Source: Climacium dendroides
Lineage: Eukaryota; Streptophyta; Bryopsida; Hypnales; Climaciaceae
NCBI GenBank assembly: GCA_950106755.1
Contig: OX467083.1
Location: 29,445,029-29,509,028, forward strand
Length of the DNA stretch: 64,000 bases
Direction of reading: 5' to 3'
The notes under the pieces are model-generated. The model saw only the letters and a program-made list of their open reading frames with translations, was not told where the DNA came from and did not search any database. Position numbers and translations under genes: made by a program. This document shows positions 15,073 through 27,300 of the stretch, one piece after another. The stretch's first letter is position 1; every line of letters starts with the position of its first letter.

Positions 15073-15672
15073 CTCCCTTTGTTTCTAAATAAGACCCATA
15101 TTTCAAAAAATGTGCGAACTTAAGGCAAATTATAGAATTTCTGCAACTGTAATACACATTTGAAAGAGGTAACATACTTACTAGAGAGGTAATGTGCTTT
15201 TTAGAAAACCAACATATTTTTTCAGAGAAGTAATATACTTACATAGTGAACCTATAAAACATTATTGATGCTTGGTTGCCTAAAACCTCTAGTATCACAA
15301 AATGAAATCTTTTAGTGCAGCTATTGCAATTGACGCTAGTGTTTCATTGTAATTTAGCAATTCAACATCAATGAAATTTTTGAACATTAGAACATTTGCA
15401 CAGAATTGGACCTACAATAATTCCATAAACATGTTGTCCAGTCCTCTAGTCCTATCATTACTAGTTACCTCTTCAAAATGAAGATTTGTCACAAACTATT
15501 CATACAATAGCAACATGATTATGCATTGATGTCAATATATGAAGATGTTGTCGATTGTCCCTCTCAATCCACCATTCAAAGTCTAGATTGTTGGAAAAAC
15601 TTGAAATTTAGGTTTTACCTTTAAACAAAAAAAAATGCCAAAATCTTTATTTTATTCAAAAAATAGAGGGAG
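15073..15672. mobile_element. Tc1/mariner (Stowaway-like) non-autonomous element
   Basis: Begins CTCCCTTTGTTTCTAAATAAG and ends ATTTTATTCAAAAAATAGAGGGAG. The ends are imperfect inverted repeats, and a TA dinucleotide sits on each side (15071-15072 and 15673-15674). CTCCCT ends with TA target duplication are the hallmark of plant Stowaway/mariner elements. At 600 bp it has no transposase frame. Confidence 0.7.
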
Positions 15673-15674
15673 TA

Positions 15675-17890
15675 TTAAATCTCAAGAGAAACAAAAACAT
15701 GTACTTTTTATATCTAATTGATGTAAGAAACTCAAGTGGTGGACTTCTACATTGAATGGACTTTAGAGGATAACTTTCTTGTGAACTTACACTAGATGAA
15801 AAATGTGTTCCCCTTAACCAGCTAAAATGCAACTAAGTGGCCTATACAACTATTTTGTGATTGTAGCCTTCTCTATTGGCATCAAATTTTGACATCATTG
15901 TTTGACATCATTTTTTGACATCATTTGCACCAAATTTTTATTTCATTGTTTTAATCGCAAAGCAGTCGTAAAATGAAGTGTAGGATTACAAGAATTGTAA
16001 CAAAGTTGAAATTTAGAATGAATGTGAATTATTCTTCATCCAATATTCATCATAGTTATCGATGTACACAAGTCTACGCTCTGTGCAATCCACCATGTTG
16101 ATCGATCTACAATAGCAAAAAATGGCTACCTAGGAAATGACAAGAATACAACTACAATTGTAAAATGACAACAATTGTTTCCAAATCAATTTCTACTCAT
16201 TTTCTAGTTGTTTTTTAGTTGTTTTTTTGAGTAGTTTTTTAGTTGTTCCCTAGTTGTTTAGAAAGTCATTTCCCGATTGTCTTTTATCAATTGCACAATC
16301 AATTGTGCCATACCAATTGTCAAAAGTACCATTAAATTGGACATACAAGACTTGTAAGTTGTTGTATTTTGATGTAATGAATTTTGTTAATAGAATTCTA
16401 AGATTTCTTTAATTTGCAGATTTTTATATTTTATAGAAATCTAAAAATATTTAGAATTCAAGAAATCTTAAAACCTATGAAATTGTCAAGTTTCCTAAAG
16501 AAGTGAGATCTATTAAATACCAATATTCAATTTTTGAAATCTAAAAAAGAAGGTAGATCTTAATTACAAAATCTAAAAATTTACAAATCATAGACAAGTT
16601 GCAAATGAGTTACAAACAAGTCACAAATAAGTTACAATAAAGTCACAAATGAGTTGCAAATGAGTCATACATTAGTTGCAAAAGAATCACCAACAAGTTG
16701 CACAACTCATTGATTGAGAGATTGACCTCATGTGGCAATAAATACTACATAAACAACCACATCATACAAGTTCATCAACAAAGTTCCAAGTAGGCTATCA
16801 TGACTTGCAGCTACAATTCCACATGCAACTTGTTCACAACAACTATGGATCTCCAAATTCTCACTAGTCACAAATGTCCAATGCAACAAAAAAAACAATT
16901 TTTTTAATAGTTGCAAAATCCTTCATTTTCTTCTAGTGAATATTATAGATTATTATGTACACCTATGTTGAAATCTTCAATTTAATGACCTAATTTTTTG
17001 GTAAGATATGAATTTTTTTGATTTTTAATTTAGATTTAGAATAATTTCAAATTTGCAAAAAACAATCTAAAATTGATTTACAACAAATAGATACTTTCAT
17101 CTTTGAAAAGAAACTTTTATAAAAACTCATTTTTGAACTTTTACATTTGAAATAAAAAAATTTGAAATTCCAATGACATGGTCATAAGTCCATTATTTCA
17201 AGGTTAATAATACCTTTATGGTACTTTTGCACCTAGCACTAAAGGAGGTGGTATCTAGCACTTTTGGTGAAGAGTTATATTGTGCTTTCACAATAGTATT
17301 AATTTGTGATGACTAAGTTGAGGTGGTTGCATATGTGGCAAGTAATAAGACCATTGCTAAAAGATGCTAGTGACATTTCTATTTTTAAATAGAATTGTTA
17401 GTTGATGGAATGAAAGTAGGAGCAAATTAAGGCAAGTCGTAGATCTAAGAAGCCAAACAATGCTTATAGTTTAAAGAGATTTCTACTTGCAATTAAAATG
17501 AAACAGTGACTATAGTCTATGGAAGAAATTAATTTTGTCGTGTGTCTAGAATGAAGGAAGTCTTACAAATTTGTTTGTCTTTTTCATCACGTGCATGGAA
17601 TGATCATCGATGAGTGACAAGAATCCCATTTGTATATAGTAGTGATAAGCATGCGAGGTATGTGGAGTTAGTGCACAAAGCAATTTGGACATCCATTTGT
17701 ATAATTTTCATGAGTTTATCTTGTAAGATCTGAACATTCTAATCAATAGGTCGTATGTGTTCATGTAGAACAATAACAATGAAGAATTGATTGCAGTGCA
17801 GATTTCATGGTGCACCAACTATTCCAAATCTCAGTGTCATTATAGATTAGTTTTTCCTTTACTATTTGTTGCGTGATTTTTGATTGTCAC
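15675..17890. other. AT-rich gene-free region with short repeats
   Basis: A triplicated TTTGACATCAT word lies at 15888-15928. GTTGTTTTTTAGTTG-type runs lie at 16200-16260. No exon recognised. Confidence 0.5.
16594..16702. repeat. ~11-bp minisatellite (AGTTGCAAATG-type unit)
   Basis: About nine or ten degenerate copies of AGTTACAAATG / AGTCACAAATG / AGTTGCAAATG in tandem. Confidence 0.75.
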
Positions 17891-18299
17891 TAATAGATTT
17901 GTATGACACATGCTATCTGTAGGATGAAGCCTGCAATAGGTGGTAGACTATACTTCTTTGATTTGTACTTAGATTTGAAGGCCCTTTTCCATGTTGCAGA
18001 AAATCAACAAACATCTTCTTTGGGTATTGCAAATTCATTTGCAGCATCGAATCCTGTAGGTAAGACCTTCCCCCTTCAACAAAGGATTCTACATTTGACT
18101 TTTTCAATTGAAATTCTCTTCTACTAGCCGCCACAACTACACAAAGTTCTACCATTCATCACATCGTGTTTTAAATTGATCCACAAAGAGTGCATCCTTC
18201 AGGCAATATAACTTTATTGGACCTTTCCATGCCATCTTGGTCCTCAATGTTCCTTCTAATAGCGTTGTTGTCTTGGACGCTCCCTCTCTTACAAAACGC

Positions 18300-19079
18300 T
18301 TCCGTAAGGAATTAGGACCCAACTAGACTATGCAAAAGATAAACGCATTGGTGGATGCCAAGAGACTTCTCTTCTTGGAAGAGTTGGACACTGAATATGG
18401 CTAGGAGTTGATGACATTAGATGTTGGGAAGTGGCTATGTATTAGTATAGAACTCATGAAAGATGGAGTTTCACCTTGTCATCGTGATGGTTTGGCATGC
18501 AAGAACAAATGGAATCAATTGATTTCAAATTATAGCACATTGCTGATTTTTTTGCTTGCAATGGTACTAATGAAGAAATTTATTGGAATTTGAGTGCAAT
18601 TGCCCTTATGTGTTAATGGTAGTTTAAAACCTTGTTGGGTATCGCTATCCTTGCTATTGGCCTCACCTTCACATTCCATAAAGGGATTCATCCCCCTTGG
18701 CATCACTCTACAAGTCTTGAGTTCATTTGACACCACTAAGGGCACCGTTAGACATCGATCAAGTAGCATTGGTGTGAGACAAAAAAGCATATTAGATCAT
18801 TTTCTAATTGTAGAGACAAAGCAAGCCACCAATGGTGCCATGACTAGACAAATGAAGGAGATGGCCGAAACTAGCCACAAATTGGAGCACTTAAAGATTG
18901 ATGTCCAATTGTGCTTATTCACAAAACAAATGGACAAGCAACTTGAGTGTGACCAACATTTACATGAAAACATGAGGTTGACTAATGAAAATGCTAAACT
19001 AGTGATTGAAAAGCAAGGTGAAGTTATGAGTTGTTTGACACACCTGTTAATTGTCTTCAAAGGTGGCCTCCATCTATAA
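18300..19079 (+). pseudogene. Decayed trihelix / SANT-Myb-like DNA-binding gene
   Basis: Fragments of one protein lie in order but in different frames. From the ATG at 18329: INALVDAKRLLFLEEL, then a TAG. At about 18408-18535: DGLACKNKWNQLISNY. At about 18539-18590, after a 1-nt shift: IADFFACNGTNEEIYWNLSA. At 18594-19076 there is a charged, helix-prone tail that could form a coiled coil (MTRQMKEMAETSHKLEHLK). The order CKNKWN, then a tyrosine-containing helix, then a YWNLS-like motif is typical of plant trihelix/SANT-like domains. Such domains also occur as the second protein of PIF/Harbinger transposons. At least two frameshifts and internal stops make it a pseudogene. Whether the source was a transposon or a host gene is not decided. 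Confidence 0.6.
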
Positions 19080-21503
19080 TTAGACCTTTTTTTTTATGTA
19101 CACCGATGCAAGTACATGCATAAAAAGAGCTAGCAACAACTATAGCGCACTTGCCTTCCAGCTCTTGTGAAGGTTTAAACTGCTACTTCATTTCTATAGA
19201 GATGCTGTGATAATTGCGGCCTCTTTCTGTTTGTACATCATTATACTCTCATACTATTTGTCCTTGTGGCGTACATTGAATATTTTTTTTACTCATGTGT
19301 TGATATGGTTTTCAAATACAATTCTTTCATTTGATTTGCCAATTTTTTGGAATCCAACTTATACAAATGGCCTCTTTTGTGCACTTATGTAAAGCTTTTA
19401 AGAAAATTGTATAGTAATAAAAGAGGACCACATCTACATTTGATTTGGCTATTTCCACTATTGTAGTTTGCCTCTTACCTTCCTTGTTGTTATGAGTTTT
19501 GAGCACGAGAAATGTTGCCTATAATAATGTTGTTTGAAAGATAGGATGCAAAAGTAGGATTGTGTCTTTTCAGCTTAACATGCCAACTCTACATCATTTA
19601 TAGAGCAACAAAATCTCATGTATGCTTAGTGGTTTGTTTGAATCCTCAAAGAACAACAAAATGTTGATGGCTTAATTAACCCTTAAAATCCCATTGTTCC
19701 CTCGGAGGACAATTTGGAGTTCGGAGAGGTTCCTCTAAGCTCAATTTACACTAGGATTTTTGCAACTTTTTCAGGACATGTAGTTTTTTGAGAGGTACTA
19801 GGATATATAATTTTTATTTGAATCCGATGCTGAATGAAGAAGTTATAGGATTTTTTTCGATGAAACCAAATTCGAGGGGCAAGCTAGTCAAGCACTTTTT
19901 CTTTGACTTTGGAAGAGGGCAAGGTTTCCAAAGCGAATCTGATTGTGGAAGTAGGCACCGGGTGAATTGGGACAAGGTTGGATGACCCTAGGTCGCAATC
20001 ACGCAACCACCGGTCAAACATCACAAGTACTAGTTGAATAGAATAGATGAAGGATCTTTTGTGAAGGCAGTGAGCTTTGATGTTCCCAATGTTGGAAACT
20101 CCATAGGGAACACATATAGGAACATGATGGATTTTACAAGGAACAAAATGGACCCGTTTTTTTGAATTGCCCAATGGCATTTTCCATTTAGCTAATACCA
20201 TAGGCCTTTGAAATTGCATAGACTTTAGAGAATGTTGTTTTTTCCAATTTTTTTGGGATATTTTGAATCATAATTTCATCTTTCAATCTACCATTGGGAT
20301 TTGTGAGATTTCAAAAAACGGGTTAGAAAATCTTATAGCAAAAAAAGGTTTGTATTGTCATTTTTCACAACATAGTCGCATTACAAGATTTTTTGGGGAG
20401 TGTTGTAAGCCTCCAAATAATTTGAAATTTGGTGGACGTGTTCCTAACATGATGTAGAATATGGTAAATTTTTAAATTCAAAGTCCGTAGTGCAAAAAAA
20501 TTCAACCAATGGCAGTCAAAGTCATCTGAAATTTTAGGCAGCGCCCAGAAAAACTTTTTCCCAAACTTTGAATGCAAGTATCTTCCAATACATAAAGTCA
20601 AACTTGATGAAATTTTTACCACATGATTTTTGTTAAGTTAAGTACAACATCTTGTGGTTAGATTTTTGAAAAAAAAATTCTGGTTTTTTTGGTGAATGCA
20701 GTAGAAATGGTAGTTTTTAGTGGTTTTTGCCAAAAAATGGCCTTGGGACTTTAGGGGTTAAAACTAACAAGCTCTCATATCATTCAAGAACATAGACATG
20801 TATTGGCCCACCAATGTACATTTGAGACCGCAAACTTTGTAAAGAACGGTTTAATAGCACATAGATAGAATGCAAGAGATTTTTTTTTAAATGACTCATT
20901 TTATTGCCGTGAAGCCCGGAGGCTCATTAGAAAATTGGAATCATCATTCCCTAGCTCACAAAAGACTATTGCATATATGCCTTTGGCATGCACCTACAAC
21001 GGTGTTGACAATGCATAACAAAAATTAGTCCTATTTTGAGCACCCCTTTATCAATGTCTGTGCACATGAAGGTCACATTGAAGAAGCCAATAACATCCAT
21101 TGTCATGACTAGTCCCTAGATGTGGAATTAATGTTTTCGACCACAACATCGGCCCAATGTATAGCGCTTTATGGTGCCAACTCCAAACAAACTCTCTTAT
21201 TAAGTAGCATCTTCACTATCCACTTGTTTGAAAAACAGTAGGCATCTAAATGCGATCATCTTTTTGCAACACCATAACACTCTATAGACCTCTAGCATCT
21301 AATATAGATGCAACTCGACAAGCAACGCATCCTCCAAAAAATTTTGACGCCATACCAATTGCAACAAGAATGCAAGGAATAAACATAACACTACATTTAC
21401 AATTGTGGAAGACACCACATACATATACAAGAATGTAAGATGACCATGTGCCACAAAATCAAGGCACATGAACTCAAAGGAGGGCTCATTATTAATTGCA
21501 AAT
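19080..21503. other. AT-rich gene-free region
   Basis: No recognised exon. A less AT-rich piece at 19660-20200 (around GGACAATTTGGAGTTCGGAG and AGGCACCGGGTGAATTGG) looks like decayed repeat sequence. Open frames are short and lack domains. Confidence 0.45.
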
Positions 21504-21682
21504 CACTACTAAAAATTCAATTTAAAAAAAATTTGGGCATGTTGATTTAGTTCATTTTTCTATTGATTTTAACAATAATCTATTGATTTTGATAGTAAAT
21601 GTTGATTTGGACAAAAATCAACAAAAAAACTAACCAAATCAATGAAATCAAATCAATAAAAAAATTAAATTTTCTAGTAGTG
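21504..21682. mobile_element. MITE with CACTA-type ends (179 bp)
   Basis: Ends are CACTACTAAAAATTCAATTT on the left and AAATTTTCTAGTAGTG on the right, an imperfect inverted repeat. The interior is made of TTGATTT/AAATCAA words that can fold back. Flanks are AAT and AAC, compatible with a 3-bp target duplication carrying one mutation. Confidence 0.7.
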
Positions 21683-23270
21683 AACCATCTTGGACGTCAC
21701 ATATGATATCCATACTTTCACGACTTAGTAAAGCAACCCTAGTGAAACAACAAGTGCCTCAACCAAACACCTTGAGTGCCTGTGTTTAATTAGGACTTCA
21801 CAAGTGATTATAGATTTCTGTTTAGACCACCAATTATATCTCTTTTTGGAGGTGCATGAAGGAAACTGCCAAAGAGAAGTCGGGCACTACAAGGCAACCA
21901 TGTGGCATCATTGATAGGACAAGCAATTAATGACTAGTGTACATGATCAACATAGAATGACTCATTTGAGCAACGATGTGGAATAAAGGATTAAGTTGAT
22001 AGATGTTGTTGTAGCTATGAAAGATGTGCAAGCAGAGCTAAAGTTTCATTTTTGTCATTTGGGAGCACTTCAAGGGCGCTCAATACCACTTCAACTTCAA
22101 TGTTGTGTATCACACCAAAAAAAATGCATCCATTTGGTCTATTTGAACACTTACAATACAAGAAGACTATTTGCACTTCAATATTAGTCATACTAAAGAT
22201 TCTTTAAGAATAAGACAAATACATTGAAGGCAGAAGAGAATGCCAATTCTATTTTTATGAAACATTGTATAAAAGAAAAACAAAATCTATGTAGTCTTAG
22301 CAAGAAGGTAAAGCTTGCAATGGAAGAGAGCACAGGTAATGATGGTTGCCTTTTCTTGCACTTCACTAGCAATGATAATGTAGAAGTACAAGTTGTTGGC
22401 CTTTCAAACCCAACTATTAACATTCTTGAAAACTTACTATAGTGCATACAAATACATCGTTGTAAAACAATATGATGAGCAATTACAAAGGAATTATGAG
22501 TTGCAATGAAAGAAACTACTTCCAACTCTCGATGCTTTTGCTACCTTTGGCAAAATTAGGAAAAGCACTTGTTGCTTTAGGCATATCTTTTGTGACTAGC
22601 ATTACCAGAGTTGCTTGCACTACGAATTCCTCCTGCCGCAAAACTTTCTACAACTACTCCATGGCCACATTGTTATGAGATTGCTTGAGTAAAACCTTGT
22701 GTAGAATGGCACAAGAGATCACGATGTTGGGTATGAAAATGACATGCAAATCTATTTTCCCATACATTTCATAGAAAGAAAGTTTAAGCTAAGCAAACAA
22801 ATTTTCTACGATTGACCTTTGTTGAATTTCCAATTGAATAAATAGTGAGATTGCCTTAATCTGAGATAGAAATTTCAAATACCTATCGTGATTTGATTAG
22901 TGTTTATGATTCTAAAAATTAGCATGATTGTTTATAAATTATTGATCTTTCTAAAGAATTATAGCACATTTAATTGGGATCTAGGAAGAGGAAGTTATGA
23001 ACTTGCAAAAGTGGTAGATTAAAACTATTGCTAGATTTATGTAATCCTAACTTTAGAATGTTATAAAAGAAATATACACTTCAAAAATTCAATCCCAAAA
23101 TTAAAAGATACAAAATATTATACACGTGTATAGCCTTCTATATTCATTTTCTTACACGATTTATAGTATTTTCCCATATCGCCGACGAAGTCAGCCATAG
23201 ACACAGTATTGAACCCTATAAATCAGTCGATCCTCTAGTCATGCAACCCTAAAACTTGAAACTATAAGAA
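21683..23270. other. AT-rich region, no gene recognised
   Basis: A 72-codon + frame at 22224-22442 has near-random composition and no known domain. Nothing else is supported. Confidence 0.45.
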
Positions 23271-23279
23271 CCTTTTTTT

Positions 23280-23770
23280 TGGCTATTCATTCATCGACAG
23301 CATATTTGTAAGCACGAATCATAAAGGCTGCAACTACACTGCCCGTGACGACTTCCACCACTCCGAACACTTGCACCAATGTCTCCACTACGCTAGATGC
23401 TATCCTATCTCGAACGGCAGCAGACTCCCTCTCCAACAGTACTCCATCACGCCTCCTGTGATCTGCCGCTTCCGCTACGCCTGGCCACTCCCTCGACGCA
23501 CCTGAACTCAAAGTGAACAAGACTTCAACAACACCGTTAATGCCATAGCCTCCTCCCAAATGCGAACACGCATAAAGCAGTCATCGCTAACTGCACTTCC
23601 ACGTTTCTCCTAAGCACGCCTCGTGTGAACACCCCGCTCCTTTTCCTTAGCTGCAATAACTCGAGCACTCCACTAACAACAGCTCCTTCACCGAGAGTTG
23701 CCATTCGTCGACTACCACAACTTCCTAAAAACGCTCTTGCATAACGCCAAGTGCGAAAGTACCTTTAGTA
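23280..23770. other. Isolated higher-GC segment, possibly an eroded gene fragment
   Basis: This ~490-bp block is clearly richer in G+C than its surroundings. It holds a 90-codon minus-strand frame (23287-23559) with an even residue composition. No ATG context, splice sites or family signature could be recognised. It lies about 570 bp beyond the 3' end of the neurochondrin gene. Confidence 0.35.
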
Positions 23771-24339
23771 CCTTTGGGACAACATCATTGTATCATTCAA
23801 AATTTAGAAGTCTAAGCTTAGCTATGTTGGCATAGCTTGGCTTGTTTACTCAGTCCTGTAATAGATTTCAGTAGGGAATGTTAAGAAATCTAATGCAAAG
23901 AGTGACAGCCTAACCCGCTGATTTCACATCTTAAAAATAAATATTGACTTCAACAGCAGCAATTTGATTGCAAGGACTAAACTAGGTCCAGAGAAAAAAT
24001 TTAATAGACCAATGAATATTTACACCAAATGAAGTTCATAGCTTCGACATGCGTCCATCGCCTCACCGAAGCACAGTCAACGATTCAGAAACTCCCTGAA
24101 ATGTATAATCTATAATCATCTGGTTTGAACATAAGAGCCTGTAACATAAAGGTTACTCAGGACTCCAGCACTGCTACTGCTTTCTTTACAACTCTATAAG
24201 GAGCAAATGTTTGAAGGGTTGTGTACTATCTAACACAACCTCCAGTGCCTAGTTAAATTGTAGACAAAATGTAATGAGCAGAAACTGTAAATTTGATTTC
24301 CTCATTACACTGTCAATATTCCACGAGGGACGAAGCATC

Positions 24340-27300
24340 TCATGGCGCGAATATGCTTGCCAGTAACATCTGAAGTGAAGGGTTTTTTGTCACTTCTTCC
24401 ATTGTTGCCGTCATAGGTCTGCAAAAATTCACCAACACTTCAGAGATCATGGGATGTTCCCTAACGCTGCACATCAGACAGCTACATTCAGTGCATGAAA
24501 ACTCCCAAGAAATAACTTCAATCACTTCAACCAGGAAAAAAACCCAAGTATAATGCATGTAAAATCAGAGATCTTACCGCTTTCCCAAGAAACGTTGCAG
24601 CCACGCTGAACCCTTGATAATGTTTTTAAACGAAGGGTAACGCTGCATACATTGTGCCCATCCTGCATACATATGCATATGAACCAATTCAGTAGAAAGA
24701 AATTTAAGAGTATCTAGCAGAAGAATCATCTTGTTGCAAAGATTGAACCCTATATTTTCCTGGAAAAAGCACCTGAAACAGTGATGTCCCACAAATCCTC
24801 CTCTTCAGCAGGTTCCTCTAACCTCTCTGCCTGCACCAGATTAGAGTTCAAGAAATCTTCAATTCCAAGGATACGACAGTTTGTGCAAAGAGCTGCAGTT
24901 GCTTTAGATGCACTTCGGTTGCTCCAGACTACAAAACTTGCAATTTCGCAAAAAATCATCGATCTGCAATTAATAAATACTAAAGACATCACATTGAATT
25001 CTCACCCTTTGGCATCGCTCCAGGTTCATCAAAACCAATGCAAAAACAGCATGCAGACCCGCAGGCCCAAACCCTGGGTACTGTGCAAGGGCAATTTCGT
25101 TGGTCAAGCCAAGAACCATAGTGCATAGACTTGCCGCCAATGCACACTCCATCACCTGCTTTCCTTGCACTGATCCAGGGCAACCAAAACTTCCAGTAAA
25201 ATAACAAACATAGGTAAAACAACATGTAAATAATAATACTACAACTCAATTACCATTCATCATCCTAATTCATGCAAGCTTTGGGCGATGAAGTTGGGCA
25301 AAACACGTTTCTAATACCTTCCCGAGAATCAAAATTTTAAAAATACGAAAAAAAAAACAAGAAACAAGCAGTCCTATTCATGATGAAAATGGCAAGTCAA
25401 TGGTAAAAAAATGTGCAAACCTGCCCAATTGGCTAAATATGGCAATGCACCGACGAAGTCTGTGACGTTAATAGCACCACCTAAACCATCCTTCTGCTGC
25501 AAACCAACCCATACACGGGAATATGAATTTTTGTTACGAAAATGAAAAATGAAATCACCCACAAGTAATCTCAACCCCAGATATAGAAGCTGGATTTCGA
25601 TTTGTTTTCAGCACATATGTGTGTCACACACACACGCACAAAATTAACTTAAAGACAAAACGACGACGACGGTAATTTGGTAAAGAGTGATGCAGCTAAA
25701 CACCCCATAAATGGTATGATAAAGGTGGTACCTTGATAAGGAGGTTCAGAAGCGTATCACAGGCATCGACTATTGAGGCACGCACTTCCGGTCCTCCTGT
25801 TTCTGTTGCTACGCGTACAAAGTGAACAATCTGCGGCAAAGGTCCAGTACAATTCAGAGAAATCCAGACTTCAAAACAACTACAATATGCCTTTACACGA
25901 ATCTAAAGAAACCTACAGATATTGTTAACTGGAGTGGATTCATTGCAGAACGATAACGATGCCAATAAGGGAATGGAAGACCGAAAAACACGAAAACATC
26001 TCTGGCGGATTAACTCAAAATTAGAGATAAAGTTCATCCCTACGTTTATTAGAGCAAAAATGTGACCCGCACCTTAGGAAATGAGCATTTCAAAAGAAAA
26101 CATGACTTCGTTACAGAAAACAAGTGATTGCAAATATGAAACTGACCTGCTTATGACCTCCGCTGTAAACAAGAGCTTTGCAACCATCAAGCTCTGTTGT
26201 AATCTGTAATAAGGCTGGTAACATGAAGCAGACTGCTTCCGAAGTTCTGCAATCGAAACGGATAATTGAAGCTCAATAAAAACAAGTTTCTCATCAACAA
26301 TCCATTCACATGGACAGTAGGAGTATTACACGAATCTTTCCAGTTGTGACATGCATCCCACAATAATGACAGTGGATCATGCCATTAAAAGCAGTATTTG
26401 ACCGTGAAAACCTTCGCAATTGGAGTCGTCGTACTTAAATGTAAGTGCGCTATCAGTCCTCATGCAGTTAGTTACAGCAAAAAATAAGTATTCTGTGTCT
26501 TTAAAAAAAAGGCATGCATGCTTGACCATAAATGACTAAATTCAACTGTTCGGATGCACATAAACTGATAAGGTAATAATGATCTAAGAGACTCAAAAGA
26601 ATTCTCGAGAAAATGAATTCTCAAAAAAATTCCAGAAGTACTTTGTTTCTTATAGCCAACTCATAGATTGGTGACATCAAACTAATTGGCGTTCATGGAA
26701 GGTTGTGAACATACCCATCTTGTCCCTCTCTAGTAACAGAGAGCAAGAAGCCAAGCAACTTATACACTCGATTTCGGTGGGCAAGAGGAGTTTCCGCCAA
26801 GAACCTGAGATGCCGATAACAATGATTCATCACACTAATGTCAGCAAGAGGAACTTCGCAGAAGGTGAACGTTTCAAGGAGTGTGACCTTGAACCAAATA
26901 CGAAGATAACCTATGAGATATTAATACGGACGTGTTACTAACCTTCCCACCAACCGAATAGTACCCAGAAGCAAATCTCCGCAAGTGATGTTATTTTCCT
27001 GCACAAACCCACAAGTCAAAAAGCATACAGATAAGAAGATGCCGTTCCAATTTGAAATAACATAAATGCAATATAACATGAAGACAGCGCAAAAATGAAC
27101 GTGCCTTTAAATATTACAGTATGTCTACCAACTTCCCCCGCAACTTTGGTTTATAGGCGTAAAATATTTGAATTCTCGTGACCAATTCTGCCAAACAAAG
27201 AGAGCTGTCTTTGCATGGATATAGTTAAAGCTCGGGTTATGAAATACCAACCTGAGCATCCTCGAGAAACTCAAGAACCAAACCCACAACCTCAGACAAG

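Noticed and set aside
24750..24992. Longer version of the neurochondrin penultimate region starting near 24990
   Set aside because: Open but out of phase with the upstream donor at 25006; only the acceptor at 24830 closes the frame.
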